Shown: positions 1 through 8,879, numbered from the stretch's first letter. The stretch: DNA of 64,000 nucleotides from Flavobacterium geliluteum (GCF_017948595.1 NZ_JAGFBV010000020.1:1-64000); one strand, 5' to 3'. Notes: generated by a model not told the origin, from the letters alone. Made by a program: numbers and translations.

Positions 1-28
1 GTCAAATCAAAAACAGTTATAAAACGAA

Positions 29-75
29 AAACGCTTATAGCGGATTTTTTAAAGTCCTGTTATAAGCGTTTTTTT
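29..75. terminator. bidirectional hairpin terminator
   Basis: An 11-bp perfect inverted repeat (29-39 with 61-71, AAACGCTTATA) is followed by a T-run on the plus strand, and by a T-rich stretch on the minus strand. It lies beyond the stop codon of the minus-strand scoB gene and probably ends that operon. It may also end a plus-strand gene left of the window. The rest of 1-176 holds no gene that I can see. Confidence 0.7.
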
Positions 76-176
76 ATTGTCTAAAAAATAAACCTGATCA
101 AAATAAGGGATGTTTTTCAGTGCCCTCCTATTACAAGCCGGCTTTTTGGTGATTTTTATTAAAAAAAGAAAATCGT

Positions 177-830
177 TTAGATATTCATTTCCGGAATTTC
201 GCCTTCAATAATCAATTCTGCTTCTGTTGAAGCAATAATGTGCTCAACAGAAACACCTGGCGCGCGTTCTAAGAGCTTAAAACCCTTTGCAGTTATTTCC
301 AGAACAGCAAGCTCAGTAACCACCTTTTTCACGCATCCTACACCCGTTAATGGCAAAGTACATTTTTTTAAGATTTTTGATTCTCCGGCTTTATTAACAT
401 GCATCATGGCTACGATTATATTTTCGGCAGAAGCCACCAAATCCATCGCTCCTCCCATTCCTTTTACCATTTTGCCTGGAATTTTCCAGTTGGCAATATC
501 ACCATTTTCCGAAACTTCCATAGCACCTAAAATAGTCAAATCTACTTTTTGGCTTCGAATCATTCCAAAACTAAAAGCCGAATCAAAAAAACTGGCTCCG
601 GGAAGTGTCGTAATCGTCTGTTTTCCTGCATTAATGATATCTGCGTCTTCTTCTCCTTCGAAAGGGAAAGGCCCCATACCCAAAACACCATTTTCACTCT
701 GAAACTCCACAGCAATATCTTCTCTAACGTAATTCGCAACCAAAGTCGGAATTCCGATGCCTAAGTTGACAAAATACCTGTCTTTTACCTCTTTTGCAAT
801 TCGTTTTGCAATATCTTCTTTTGTTAACAT
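177..830 (-). CDS. scoB: 3-oxoacid CoA-transferase subunit B
   Basis: Beta subunit of succinyl-CoA:3-ketoacid (or acetoacetate) CoA-transferase. The enzyme moves CoA from succinyl-CoA to acetoacetate in ketone-body and leucine catabolism. The family's catalytic glutamate motif SENG is at residues 45-48 (Glu46), preceded by NLGIGIPT near residue 22. The chosen ATG gives 217 residues, the usual length. An upstream in-frame ATG at 863 would add 11 residues lying inside the intergenic repeat, so it is disfavoured. The gene follows scoA in the same direction, about 93 bp downstream. Substrate preference cannot be read from the sequence. Confidence 0.93.
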   Translation of the reverse strand: MLTKEDIAKRIAKEVKDRYFVNLGIGIPTLVANYVREDIAVEFQSENGVLGMGPFPFEGEEDADIINAGKQTITTLPGASFFDSAFSFGMIRSQKVDLTILGAMEVSENGDIANWKIPGKMVKGMGGAMDLVASAENIIVAMMHVNKAGESKILKKCTLPLTGVGCVKKVVTELAVLEITAKGFKLLERAPGVSVEHIIASTEAELIIEGEIPEMNI

Positions 831-852
831 ATTTTTGAATGTTTCAATTTGG

Positions 853-930
853 AAATTAGACAATTAGATAGAGCCTTGTGGCATAATCCGATTAATTATC
901 TAATTGTCATATTTTCTAATTATCTAATTC
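853..930. repeat. inverted 8-bp-period array (nnATTAGA units)
   Basis: Between scoA and scoB. On the plus strand 853-868 holds two 8-bp units (AAATTAGA, CAATTAGA). On the minus strand 891-930 holds five units in register (GAATTAGA, TAATTAGA, AAATATGA, CAATTAGA and a degenerate one). The two arrays face each other and include a perfect 12-bp inverted repeat (860-871 with 897-908). The right array overlaps the scoA stop codon (924-926). The period, not only the composition, is conserved. Function unknown. Confidence 0.65.
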
Positions 931-1625
931 TTTTTACGAACGGTGCGTTGCTCAATACGTTTCTCGAATTTTTCTCCCTGAAAAATACGCTGCACCATAA
1001 TTCCTGGTATATGGATTTGATTGGGATCTAAAGTGCCAACCGGAACCAATTCTTCGACCTCAGCAATTGTAATTTTTCCTGCACCTGCCATACAAGCATT
1101 AAAGTTTCTGGCGGTTCCTTTAAAAATAAGATTACCAGCCTCGTCTCCTTTCCAAGCTTTCACAATAGCAAAATCGGCTTTGAAAGCTTCTTCCATAATG
1201 TGCATTTTTCCGTTAAATTCGCGCACTTCTTTTCCTGCCGCCACTTCGGTTCCAAAACCTGCTGGAGTAAAAAAAGCAGGAATTCCAGCCTGTGCGGCGC
1301 GAGAACGTTCTGCCAGAGTACCTTGCGGAATTAACTCCACTTCTAGTTCGCCCGACAGCATCTGACGTTCAAACTCGGCATTTTCACCCACGTACGAAGA
1401 AATCATCTTCTTGATTTGTCTTTTTTGCAAAAGCAATCCTAAACCAAAATCATCTACACCTGCATTATTAGAAATACAAGTAAGATTCGATATTGATGTT
1501 GCTACCAAAGCTGCGATAGTATTTTCTGGAATTCCGCATAAGCCAAAACCGCCAAACATAATCGTCATGTTGCTTTCGATTCCTTTTATTGCTTCCTGAA
1601 CATTATTTACTTTTTTTGTAATCAT
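924..1625 (-). CDS. scoA: 3-oxoacid CoA-transferase subunit A
   Basis: Alpha subunit partner of the downstream scoB product. The family's N-terminal CoA-binding signature GGFGLCG is at residues 25-31. The protein is 233 residues, normal for separately encoded SCOT/AtoD alpha subunits. Stop codon TAG is supplied by an 8-bp repeat unit that lies between the two subunit genes. The 190-bp upstream region holds the PBP1A terminator and presumably the operon promoter. Together with scoB this forms a two-gene catabolic operon on the minus strand. Confidence 0.93.
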   Translation of the reverse strand: MITKKVNNVQEAIKGIESNMTIMFGGFGLCGIPENTIAALVATSISNLTCISNNAGVDDFGLGLLLQKRQIKKMISSYVGENAEFERQMLSGELEVELIPQGTLAERSRAAQAGIPAFFTPAGFGTEVAAGKEVREFNGKMHIMEEAFKADFAIVKAWKGDEAGNLIFKGTARNFNACMAGAGKITIAEVEELVPVGTLDPNQIHIPGIMVQRIFQGEKFEKRIEQRTVRKKN

Positions 1626-1714
1626 ATCAAATGGTCTTTATTGACGTATAATTTTGATAAAAATAAAGTTTTTTGATTAAATAATAGTTATTTCATAAAA
1701 AAATAATAGTCAAA

Positions 1715-1764
1715 GCAAAAAAAAGCCTTTTGGATCTTCCAAAATTAAGGAAGAAACAAAAGGC
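1715..1764 (-). terminator. terminator of the ricT-gldH-PBP1A operon
   Basis: Nested inverted repeats: GCCTTTTG at 1725-1732 pairs with CAAAAGGC at 1757-1764, and CTTCC at 1736-1740 pairs with GGAAG at 1749-1753. Read on the minus strand, the hairpin is followed by eight T residues. It lies about 55 bp beyond the PBP1A stop codon. Confidence 0.8.
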
Positions 1765-1817
1765 AATACTTTATTTTTATAAAATAAAAACCTACTTAGA
1801 AAGAGGTCAATTTACAA

Positions 1818-4124
1818 TTACAGTTCAAATTCGTCTGTACTTTGCTCTGTCTGAGTAGTATCTTTTACGACAGCTGGTCTAACGTAACAATCTACTTTTA
1901 TGCTCAAACCAGGAGGACGATCGAATGCAGATTTTGAAACCTGAAGCCCTGCGTCAGCATAGCATAATTTCATAAAATAAGCCCAAACCGGCAAAGCAGC
2001 TGTTGCTCCCTGACCATACGTCAAGCTTTTAAAACGTGCCGAACGATCTTCGCAACCCACCCAAACACCTGTTACTAGATTTGGAACCATACCCATAAAC
2101 CAACCATCTGATTGGTTTTGTGTGGTTCCGGTTTTACCCGCAATTGGGTTTTTGAACATGTACGGATATCCTGTCCAGCGATTGTCGCCATTACCACCGC
2201 CTTGTGTACGCAAACGCGCACCAGATCCAGTCTCGGTAACACCTTCCATCAATTTAATTACGGCAAAAGCAATATCTTTATTTAGTACATCGTGTGATTC
2301 TGGAATTGGCTCATAGATCACCTCGCCACTTTTGTTTTCAATACGACTTAAAAACTGAGGTTTTACATACACTCCCTGATTGGCAAAAGTGCTGTAAGCC
2401 GCTACCATATCTTCTACTGTAGCATCTACTGCACCAAGCGCTATTGAAGGTTGAGAAGGAATATCAGACTTGATTCCTAATTTATGCGCCAGTTCTACCA
2501 CCGCATCAGGACCAGTTCTGTCTATAAGTTTTGCAGAAACCGTATTGATAGAGTTTGCCAAACCTTGCTTTAAAGTTACCATACCACGGTATCTATTATC
2601 GGAGTTTCTTGGTTCCCAATCTTCAGTAACATTATGTTTCCCTTTATGAATCATAAACGGACCGTCAAGAATAGAGTCACAAGGCGACATGTTAAGTTGC
2701 TCGATTGCAGTTGCGTAAACAATTGGTTTGAAAGTAGAACCTACTTGTCTCGCTCCTTGTCCTACGTGATCGTATTGAAAATATTTATAATTGATTCCGC
2801 CTACCCAAGCCTTGATACTACCTGTCTGAGGCTCCATCGCCATTAAACCTGACTGCAGAAAATGTTTGTAATAACGAATAGAATCCAACGGAGTCATCAC
2901 AGTATCACGTTCTCCTTTCCAGGTAAAGACGCGCATTTTAGTTTTTACTTTAAAAGAAGCTATAATATCTTCTTCACTTTTTTCTAAATCTTTCATCATG
3001 GCCCAACGGCTCGAATTTTTCATGGCTTGCATCATGATTCTATCCGTTTCGGCTTTTGTAATATTCAAAAAAGGCGCATTCTTATTGGTTTTCGATTCAA
3101 TAAAAAATTGTTCCTGAAGATTTTTCATGTGAGCCAAAACAGCCTCTTCGGCGTGCATTTGCATTCTCGAATCTATGGTAGTATAAATTCTCAAACCATC
3201 TTTATAAATATCATAATCAGAACCGTCTGGTTTTTTGTTTTCAGCCATCCATTTTTTCATGTAGTCACGCAGATATTCTCTAAAATAAGTTGCCATTCCC
3301 TCGCGGTGGCTTTCTAACTTAAATTTTAAGTTTATTGGTAAGGCTTTGTACTTCTCTTTTTGAGACTCCGTAATCATCTTGGCTTTTACCATTTGACCCA
3401 GTACTACATCACGACGGTTTTTAACACCAACAGGATTTCGCAAAGGATTATAAAGAGATGAATTATTAAACATTCCAACTAATATTGCCGATTCGTCTAT
3501 GGTTAAATCTTTAGGCTCTTTAGAAAAATACGTTTGAGCTGCAGAACTTACCCCAACAGCGTAATTTCCGAAATCGTATACATTACAGTACATCGCTAAA
3601 ATCTCATTTTTGGTATACTGCCTTTCCAGACGAATTGCAATAATCCATTCTTTTATTTTTTGCACTATTCTAAAGGGCAAAAAGCTAGATCCTCCACGAT
3701 GAAATAATTGTTTTGCTAACTGCTGTGTTAAGGTACTAGCTCCTCCATTGGTCCCCAAGGAAAAAGCAGCTCGCAAAGTTCCGCGTCCATCAATACCCGA
3801 ATGCTCATAAAAACGAGCATCTTCGGTAGCAACCAAAGCATCTACAAGGTTTTTCGGTAAATCCGAATACTTCAACTGAGACCTATTGGTTTTAAAGTAC
3901 TTACCGATCACGACTCCATCTGAAGAAATAATTTCGGTAGCCAAATTAGAATCCGGATTTTCTAAATCTTCAAAAGAAGGCATCGAACCAAAAAGTCCCC
4001 ATGATGCGAACAAGAAAAACGCCAGGAGCGCTAGTAGCCCGTAAACGAAAATTCGCCAAAATTTCTTTTGATAATACTTAATATCTTTAACACTATTTGG
4101 TTGATTGTTTTTTGTGGTAGCCAT
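1818..4124 (-). CDS. class A penicillin-binding protein (PBP1A type)
   Basis: Bifunctional peptidoglycan synthase anchored in the inner membrane. A membrane segment at residues 24-43 follows a charged N-terminus. The glycosyltransferase domain shows EDARFYEHSG with catalytic Glu101 and GASTLTQQLAKQLF at 128-141. The transpeptidase domain shows the serine motif STFK (Ser463), SIN at 525-527 and KTG at 664-666. Length 768 residues is normal for the family. It follows gldH with a 2-bp gap, so it is the last gene of the ricT-gldH-PBP1A operon. The family assignment is secure; equivalence to E. coli MrcA rather than MrcB cannot be judged. Confidence 0.95.
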   Translation of the reverse strand: MATTKNNQPNSVKDIKYYQKKFWRIFVYGLLALLAFFLFASWGLFGSMPSFEDLENPDSNLATEIISSDGVVIGKYFKTNRSQLKYSDLPKNLVDALVATEDARFYEHSGIDGRGTLRAAFSLGTNGGASTLTQQLAKQLFHRGGSSFLPFRIVQKIKEWIIAIRLERQYTKNEILAMYCNVYDFGNYAVGVSSAAQTYFSKEPKDLTIDESAILVGMFNNSSLYNPLRNPVGVKNRRDVVLGQMVKAKMITESQKEKYKALPINLKFKLESHREGMATYFREYLRDYMKKWMAENKKPDGSDYDIYKDGLRIYTTIDSRMQMHAEEAVLAHMKNLQEQFFIESKTNKNAPFLNITKAETDRIMMQAMKNSSRWAMMKDLEKSEEDIIASFKVKTKMRVFTWKGERDTVMTPLDSIRYYKHFLQSGLMAMEPQTGSIKAWVGGINYKYFQYDHVGQGARQVGSTFKPIVYATAIEQLNMSPCDSILDGPFMIHKGKHNVTEDWEPRNSDNRYRGMVTLKQGLANSINTVSAKLIDRTGPDAVVELAHKLGIKSDIPSQPSIALGAVDATVEDMVAAYSTFANQGVYVKPQFLSRIENKSGEVIYEPIPESHDVLNKDIAFAVIKLMEGVTETGSGARLRTQGGGNGDNRWTGYPYMFKNPIAGKTGTTQNQSDGWFMGMVPNLVTGVWVGCEDRSARFKSLTYGQGATAALPVWAYFMKLCYADAGLQVSKSAFDRPPGLSIKVDCYVRPAVVKDTTQTEQSTDEFEL

Positions 4125-4126
4125 AA

Positions 4127-4612
4127 CTATTTCAAATCTTTTTGTTCTATTCTAAAACCTACATCAGTGATACCCTCTAAAGCCTGAACTCCGGGAATCT
4201 TTCCTGATTCTCTAACAGCTTGTTTGATATGTACTTTGTATTTTCCTCTAAACTTTACTCCTTCTTTAAAATATAGTTTACTTTCTTTAATATCCGAGAA
4301 ACCTTCTCCTAAAAGTGTGCCGTCAGGATTGGCCATTAAATATTCTAAAGTGTCGACTTTTGTAAATCCGTTTGGCGTTTCGATAGCCACAATCAAAAAA
4401 AGATTATTGAACGGATAATTGTTATTATCTCTCAAATTTACAAATAAATCATATCTTTTTGTGGAGTCTAAAACGGGCAAATCAAAGGTTACAATACTGT
4501 CTTTGTGCCACGCACTTCCAACAGATTTGTACTGATCAAACACTCTTTTTTTATCACAAGAAAAAAGAAGTATCCCTACCAAAAGAAGAATTCCGCTATT
4601 TTTTATTCTCAT
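4127..4612 (-). CDS. gldH: gliding motility lipoprotein GldH
   Basis: 161-residue lipoprotein. The signal peptide ends in LLFSC with the lipidated Cys at residue 19. Sequence features such as the FDQY segment after the signal and the central YDLFVNLRDNNNYPF stretch match the GldH family. In Flavobacterium johnsoniae GldH is required for gliding and for the surface motility machinery; its exact biochemical role is unsettled. The start overlaps the end of ricT by 17 bp and the stop lies 2 bp before PBP1A, so it is translated from one mRNA with both. Confidence 0.9.
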   Translation of the reverse strand: MRIKNSGILLLVGILLFSCDKKRVFDQYKSVGSAWHKDSIVTFDLPVLDSTKRYDLFVNLRDNNNYPFNNLFLIVAIETPNGFTKVDTLEYLMANPDGTLLGEGFSDIKESKLYFKEGVKFRGKYKVHIKQAVRESGKIPGVQALEGITDVGFRIEQKDLK

Positions 4613-5936
4613 TTTTAGTAATAATTATAGGTTTTCTAGGTTCGCCTTGCTTTTTTTCGTTCGAATTATTGTTGGGTTTGTTCGAATTATTAGGCTTGTT
4701 ATTATTCGGTTTGTTGGGTTTATTTGGGTTTCCTCCTCCGGCCTTTGGGGCATTGATATTGGTATTTGCCTGAGGTTTCGGGGCGTTGGCCACAATCGCA
4801 TTTTCTGTTGGTTTGCGTTTGCGATTTGGTTTTTTCTTTCTTTTCGGCTGATCAAAACGAGTTAAACTTTCCTGCCCCATAGCGTTATTAAAATCTTTTT
4901 CAGGCTCTAAAGTCACCTCAATAGCAAAATCTTCCAAAGACGAAACTTTGTTTTTTTGCTTATTCTCGGCAATAATTTCTTTTACCTGATCAATTTTTAA
5001 AACATGCCAGTTTGCAAAATTATTGGTGTAAGCAAACCACATCAATCCCTTAAAAATATCTTGTTTCTGGCAGATTGCGTCTCCTTTTTCGGTAACCAGC
5101 TTGGTATCGTAATCCGGAAAATCTTTCAGGGCATCCATGTACGTATCCAATTCGTAATTCAGGCAGCATTTTAGTTTTCCGCATTGTCCTGCTAATTTTT
5201 GAGGATTCAACGAAAGTTGCTGATAGCGTGCCGCCGAAGTATTGACACTTCTAAAATCGGTCAACCAAGTAGAACAGCAAAGTTCTCTTCCGCAAGAACC
5301 AATACCTCCTAAACGAGCTGCTTCCTGACGAAAACCCACTTGCTTCATCTCTACCCTTGTGCTAAATTCTTTAGCAAAATCCTTAATCAAAAGTCTAAAA
5401 TCGACTCTATCATTGGCGGTGTAATAAAACGTAGCTTTCGAACCATCGCCTTGAAATTCGATATCCGAAATTTTCATTTCCAGCTTGTGCTGAATGGCCA
5501 ATTCTCGGGCACGAACTTTCATTGGTTCCTCGCGTTCACGCGCTGCAGACCAAATATCAATATCTTTTTGAGATGCTTTTCTATAAATTTTAGGTACTTC
5601 ATTACTCTCGTGATTGACCCCTTTTTTCTTCATTTGAATTTTTACCAATTCGCCTGTCAAAGTTACGATCCCGATATCGTGTCCCGGTGAAGCAACAGTA
5701 GCCACAATATCACCAATACTTAACGTTAATTTTTCTGAATTTCTAAAAAATTCTTTGCGTCCGTTCTTAAAACGCACCTCAACACAATCAAAAATAGCCT
5801 CTCCATTAGACGGACTCATGTTTGAAAGCCAGTCAAAAACTGTTAATTTATTGCAGCTATCGGTGCCGCAAGTCCCATTATTTTTACAACCTTTTGGTGC
5901 GCCACCATCTGAGGTTGAACAACTTGTACATGCCAT
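4596..5936 (-). CDS. ricT: PSP1/RicT-like regulatory protein with Asn/Pro-rich tail
   Basis: The core resembles PSP1-domain proteins (RicT/YaaT), which in Bacillus act in an iron-sulfur complex that promotes RNase Y processing. The N-terminus MACTSCSTSDGGAPKGCKNNG is Cys-rich, and further clusters RELCCS and CGKLKCCLNYELD lie in the middle. The last 80 or so residues are low-complexity (Asn, Pro, Lys), probably disordered. I start at ATG 5936. An in-frame ATG at 5966 exists, but a likely -7 element (CACTTTTG on the minus strand, 5956-5963) lies inside that extension. Its role in Bacteroidota is inferred only. Confidence 0.82.
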   Translation of the reverse strand: MACTSCSTSDGGAPKGCKNNGTCGTDSCNKLTVFDWLSNMSPSNGEAIFDCVEVRFKNGRKEFFRNSEKLTLSIGDIVATVASPGHDIGIVTLTGELVKIQMKKKGVNHESNEVPKIYRKASQKDIDIWSAAREREEPMKVRARELAIQHKLEMKISDIEFQGDGSKATFYYTANDRVDFRLLIKDFAKEFSTRVEMKQVGFRQEAARLGGIGSCGRELCCSTWLTDFRSVNTSAARYQQLSLNPQKLAGQCGKLKCCLNYELDTYMDALKDFPDYDTKLVTEKGDAICQKQDIFKGLMWFAYTNNFANWHVLKIDQVKEIIAENKQKNKVSSLEDFAIEVTLEPEKDFNNAMGQESLTRFDQPKRKKKPNRKRKPTENAIVANAPKPQANTNINAPKAGGGNPNKPNKPNNNKPNNSNKPNNNSNEKKQGEPRKPIIITKNENKK

Positions 5937-6050
5937 AATTTTATATGTAGTGTTGCAAAAGTGCAACTTAAGTTCATAAACGTTTGATCGGTAAAGATAG
6001 TATTTTTTTTAGTTTGCTTTTTATCGATTAAAACTAAAGGGTTGTTAAAT

Positions 6051-6086
6051 AAAAAAACCTATTCTGTTTGACACAAAATAGGTTTT
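6051..6086 (-). terminator. terminator, copy 1 of an identical 36-bp pair
   Basis: Imperfect hairpin with arms CCTATT and AATAGG and flanking A/T runs, giving a T-run on the minus strand. It lies 20 bp past the stop codon of the RhuM-family gene. The whole 36 bp is identical to 7290-7325, in the same orientation. Confidence 0.8.
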
Positions 6087-6105
6087 TAGATGTTTTTTAA
6101 ATCTG

Positions 6106-7092
6106 TTATTTTAGTTTTTTTATTTGTTTATCAAAATCAGAAATTATTTTTTGTGTTTTATTAAAAACCTCGTAAGCTTTAATTGCTTTTTTGTCAGCTT
6201 GCAGTTTAGAAATTTTTCCTTTTCCTTCTATTATTTTATAATCATTAAAAGATAAAAACTTATTAACGCTTGCAGCCAATTGTTCCATTGTAAAAGTGTT
6301 TTCACGCTCTATCAATCCTTCTATATAATCGAAATATCCAATTACAGTGCGCTCCAGTTGTTTAATTTCTTTTTCCTGCAAATAATTTTTAGCAACAATT
6401 ACATCCGATTTCAAAATTCTTCCATTTGGACTATTTTTCCAAGTAGTCAATCCCATATTTTCTTTTTTGGCATTCGCGGTTTCAAGTATTATCTCGGCCG
6501 CTGTTTTACCTGTTATGGCATAATGAAATTTATTTTGAATTGTAGCATAAAAGTTTTTAGTTATTTCGGCATTGCTATTATAGTCGATGCTGCATTCGGC
6601 AAAAATATCTGTGATTTGCTGATAAATTCTCCTTTCACTCGCCCGAATCGAGCGAACCCTTTGCAATAATTCTTTAAAATAATCTTTGCCAAAAATAGCC
6701 TGAACTTGTTTTAAACGATTGTCATCTAAAACGAAGCCTTTTATAATATATTCTTTTAAGGTTTGAGTTGCCCAAATACGAAACTGTGTGGCTTTGGTTG
6801 AGTTTACTCTATAACCAACAGAAATGATGGCATCGAGACTATAGTGTTTTACCTTGTATTTTTTACCGTCTGAAGCAGTTGTCGAGAAAACCTCGGTAAC
6901 TGAATTTTCTTCTAATTCATTACTTTCAAAAATATTTTTTAAATGTAATGAAATATTATCTGTGCTACAATCAAATAATAATGCCATTGCTTTTTGTGAA
7001 AGCCACACCGACTCATTTTGTAACAAAACATCAACGCGTATTTCACCGCTTGGTGCAGTGTACAACACAAACTTTTTTAAATCATCCTCCAT
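6106..7092 (-). CDS. RhuM-family (virulence RhuM) protein
   Basis: 328 residues. The N-terminal two thirds match the RhuM family, named after a gene in a Salmonella pathogenicity island. Visible features are a VWLSQKAMALLFDCSTDNISLHLKNI-type helix-turn-helix-like segment near residues 28-53, followed by HYSLDAIISVGYRVNS and FRIWATQTLKEYI. The C-terminal part is helical and charged. Biochemical function is unknown; relatives are common on mobile or accessory DNA and next to restriction systems. The gene stands alone between two identical terminators, suggesting late arrival between trhO and ricT. Confidence 0.85.
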   Translation of the reverse strand: MEDDLKKFVLYTAPSGEIRVDVLLQNESVWLSQKAMALLFDCSTDNISLHLKNIFESNELEENSVTEVFSTTASDGKKYKVKHYSLDAIISVGYRVNSTKATQFRIWATQTLKEYIIKGFVLDDNRLKQVQAIFGKDYFKELLQRVRSIRASERRIYQQITDIFAECSIDYNSNAEITKNFYATIQNKFHYAITGKTAAEIILETANAKKENMGLTTWKNSPNGRILKSDVIVAKNYLQEKEIKQLERTVIGYFDYIEGLIERENTFTMEQLAASVNKFLSFNDYKIIEGKGKISKLQADKKAIKAYEVFNKTQKIISDFDKQIKKLK

Positions 7093-7289
7093 AATTACTT
7101 TCTCTCTGTTACGATTATCGTATTCAACTTAACAGGTGAGTACTTTGACAAAAATAACGATTGTTGGGCAAAAACCGCTGTTTTAAAACTGTATCAGCAT
7201 TTGTTTTTTAAATTTTAACTGCTTCCAAAATCTTTACAGGCAAAAAGAACAACTATATACTTTTTCAAGCTTAGTGAATGATATTCGTA

Positions 7290-7325
7290 AAAAAAACCTA
7301 TTCTGTTTGACACAAAATAGGTTTT
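7290..7325 (-). terminator. terminator, copy 2 of an identical 36-bp pair
   Basis: Same 36 bp as 6051-6086, same orientation, 25 bp past the trhO stop codon. It ends trhO transcription; the T-run is on the minus strand. The rest of 7093-7350 shows no gene. The two copies form a direct repeat around the RhuM-family gene. Confidence 0.8.
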
Positions 7326-7350
7326 CTTTAAATGAAAATTTTAGAAAAAT

Positions 7351-8709
7351 TTATCCTAAAATCTTATAAATTTTATCAGACAACCTGATTCTGAAAGGAA
7401 CTTCAAAAGTAACTTTATTGCCTGCTTTTGCTATTGTGTTTTCGGCTCCGTCGACAATCATTTTGTCTAAAACCAATTCCTGATTACCTGTAGTTGGTCC
7501 AGAAATTAAGATGGTATCACCAATGTTTAGCTCTTGATTTTCTATCGTAAACTGTCCTACTTGTGCTTTTACGTAGTAATGTTCTGCTTTTCCAAGCAAT
7601 ACTTTTTTTACTTTTACTTTCTGACGAATATCAACTTGCTTCTCGGCTGCTGCCAAAGCTGTATCGGCCAATTCTCCAGAATGTTTGAATTTTAAATTTT
7701 CTGATTTTCCTTTTCTAAAAACTTTGTTCCCAACCTGTTTTCCAGTTCTTAACCGCACCTGATCTACCAACGGCATGTGTATGATTTCTAAACATTCGGT
7801 AGAACAGCAATTTTCCATTGCCGCTTTACATTCATCACATTGAATAAACAACAAATGGCATCCGTCATTTTCGCAATTGGTATGGTTGTCGCAGGGTTTT
7901 CCGCATTGGTGACATTGCGAAATAATATCTTCTGTGATTCTTTCGCCAAGACGATTATCGAATACAAAGTTTTTCCCGATGAACTTGCTTTCCAGACCTT
8001 CTTCTTTTAGCTGTTTGGCATAATTGATGATTCCGCCTTCTAACTGAAAAACATTTTTGAAACCCTGGTGTTTAAAATAAGCACTTGCTTTCTCGCAACG
8101 AATTCCGCCTGTGCAATACATGACCAGATTTTTGTCTTCTTTATGGTTTTGAAGCTGTTCGTTGATTATGGGCAAACTTTCTCTAAAAGTTTCGACATCC
8201 GGCGTGATGGCGTTTTTAAAATGCCCTACTTCGCTCTCGTAATGATTTCTAAAATCGACTACAATCGTGTTTGGATCTTCGAGAATTTCATTGAATTCCT
8301 TGGCTTTCAGATGAACGCCTATATCGGTTACATCAAAAGTCTCATCGTTTAAACCATCTGCAACAATTTTATCACGGACTTTAATCGTTAATTTTAAAAA
8401 GGAGTGATCATCATGTTCTATCGCTTCATTCAAACGGATGCCTTTCATAAAATCGTATGTTTCGAGAGTTCCTCTAAAAGCTTCTAAATTGTCGGCAGGA
8501 ATACTCATCTGAGCATTTATGCCTTCATGGGCAACATAAATTCGGCCTAAAGCATCAAGTTTGTTCCAGGCGATAAATAAATCATCGCGAAATTTTTTGG
8601 GATCTTGAATTTTGGCATACGCATAGAAAGACAACGTGAGTCGTTGTTTACCGGCATCATCGATCATGATGGCTCTTTCTTCTGCGCTTAAAGTGTTGTA
8701 CAGTTGCAT
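7351..8709 (-). CDS. trhO: tRNA uridine(34) hydroxylase TrhO with C-terminal beta-barrel extension
   Basis: TrhO (YceA) uses oxygen to make 5-hydroxyuridine at tRNA position 34. An N-terminal acylphosphatase-like region (to about residue 120) is followed by a rhodanese domain with active-site loop CTGGIRC (Cys199). A Cys-rich, probably zinc-binding, cluster lies at residues 266-306, as in the family. At 452 residues it is about 100 longer than E. coli YceA. The tail (about 360-452, with GKAEHYYVKAQVGQ, NIGDTILISGPTTG and a closing RIRLSDKIYKI) resembles the EF-Tu domain-2-like barrel that ends U32 peptidases such as TrhP. That similarity is my reading and was not searched. Confidence 0.9.
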   Translation of the reverse strand: MQLYNTLSAEERAIMIDDAGKQRLTLSFYAYAKIQDPKKFRDDLFIAWNKLDALGRIYVAHEGINAQMSIPADNLEAFRGTLETYDFMKGIRLNEAIEHDDHSFLKLTIKVRDKIVADGLNDETFDVTDIGVHLKAKEFNEILEDPNTIVVDFRNHYESEVGHFKNAITPDVETFRESLPIINEQLQNHKEDKNLVMYCTGGIRCEKASAYFKHQGFKNVFQLEGGIINYAKQLKEEGLESKFIGKNFVFDNRLGERITEDIISQCHQCGKPCDNHTNCENDGCHLLFIQCDECKAAMENCCSTECLEIIHMPLVDQVRLRTGKQVGNKVFRKGKSENLKFKHSGELADTALAAAEKQVDIRQKVKVKKVLLGKAEHYYVKAQVGQFTIENQELNIGDTILISGPTTGNQELVLDKMIVDGAENTIAKAGNKVTFEVPFRIRLSDKIYKILG

Positions 8710-8752
8710 GCTATAAACAGTTTTTAAGTTTAGAAATTATTTTTTTGTGCTG

Positions 8753-8784
8753 CAAAAGTAGCAAAAAAGGTTCGAAGTTGCAAA
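8753..8784 (-). promoter_or_regulatory. trhO promoter
   Basis: On the minus strand TTTG (8781-8784), 20 bp, then TACTTTTG (8753-8760). This matches the Bacteroidota housekeeping consensus (-33 TTTG, -7 TAnnTTTG). The start codon is 44 bp downstream. Confidence 0.65.
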
Positions 8785-8790
8785 GACTTC

Positions 8791-8838
8791 TTCTAAGCGG
8801 TTAAGATTCTGAGTAGCTAAGGCGCTAAGGTTTTTAGG
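8791..8838 (+). repeat. 8-bp-period array, nnCTRAGn family (copy A)
   Basis: Six consecutive octamers in register: TTCTAAGC, GGTTAAGA, TTCTGAGT, AGCTAAGG, CGCTAAGG, TTTTTAGG. It faces the oppositely oriented array at 8995-9034; together they enclose the GC-rich hairpin at 8880-8953. Related arrays lie at 17636-17724 and 44670-44709. Confidence 0.7.
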
Positions 8839-8879
8839 ATTCATTGTAAAGACTAAAGTTCTTAAGAATTTTGATTTTT

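Noticed and set aside
238-702. Long plus-strand open frame opposite scoB
   Set aside because: It mirrors a well-conserved gene on the other strand and has no family resemblance or start signals.
6051-7325. A prophage or integrative element around the RhuM gene
   Set aside because: Only one gene lies between the repeats and no integrase is present; only a cassette-like insertion can be argued.
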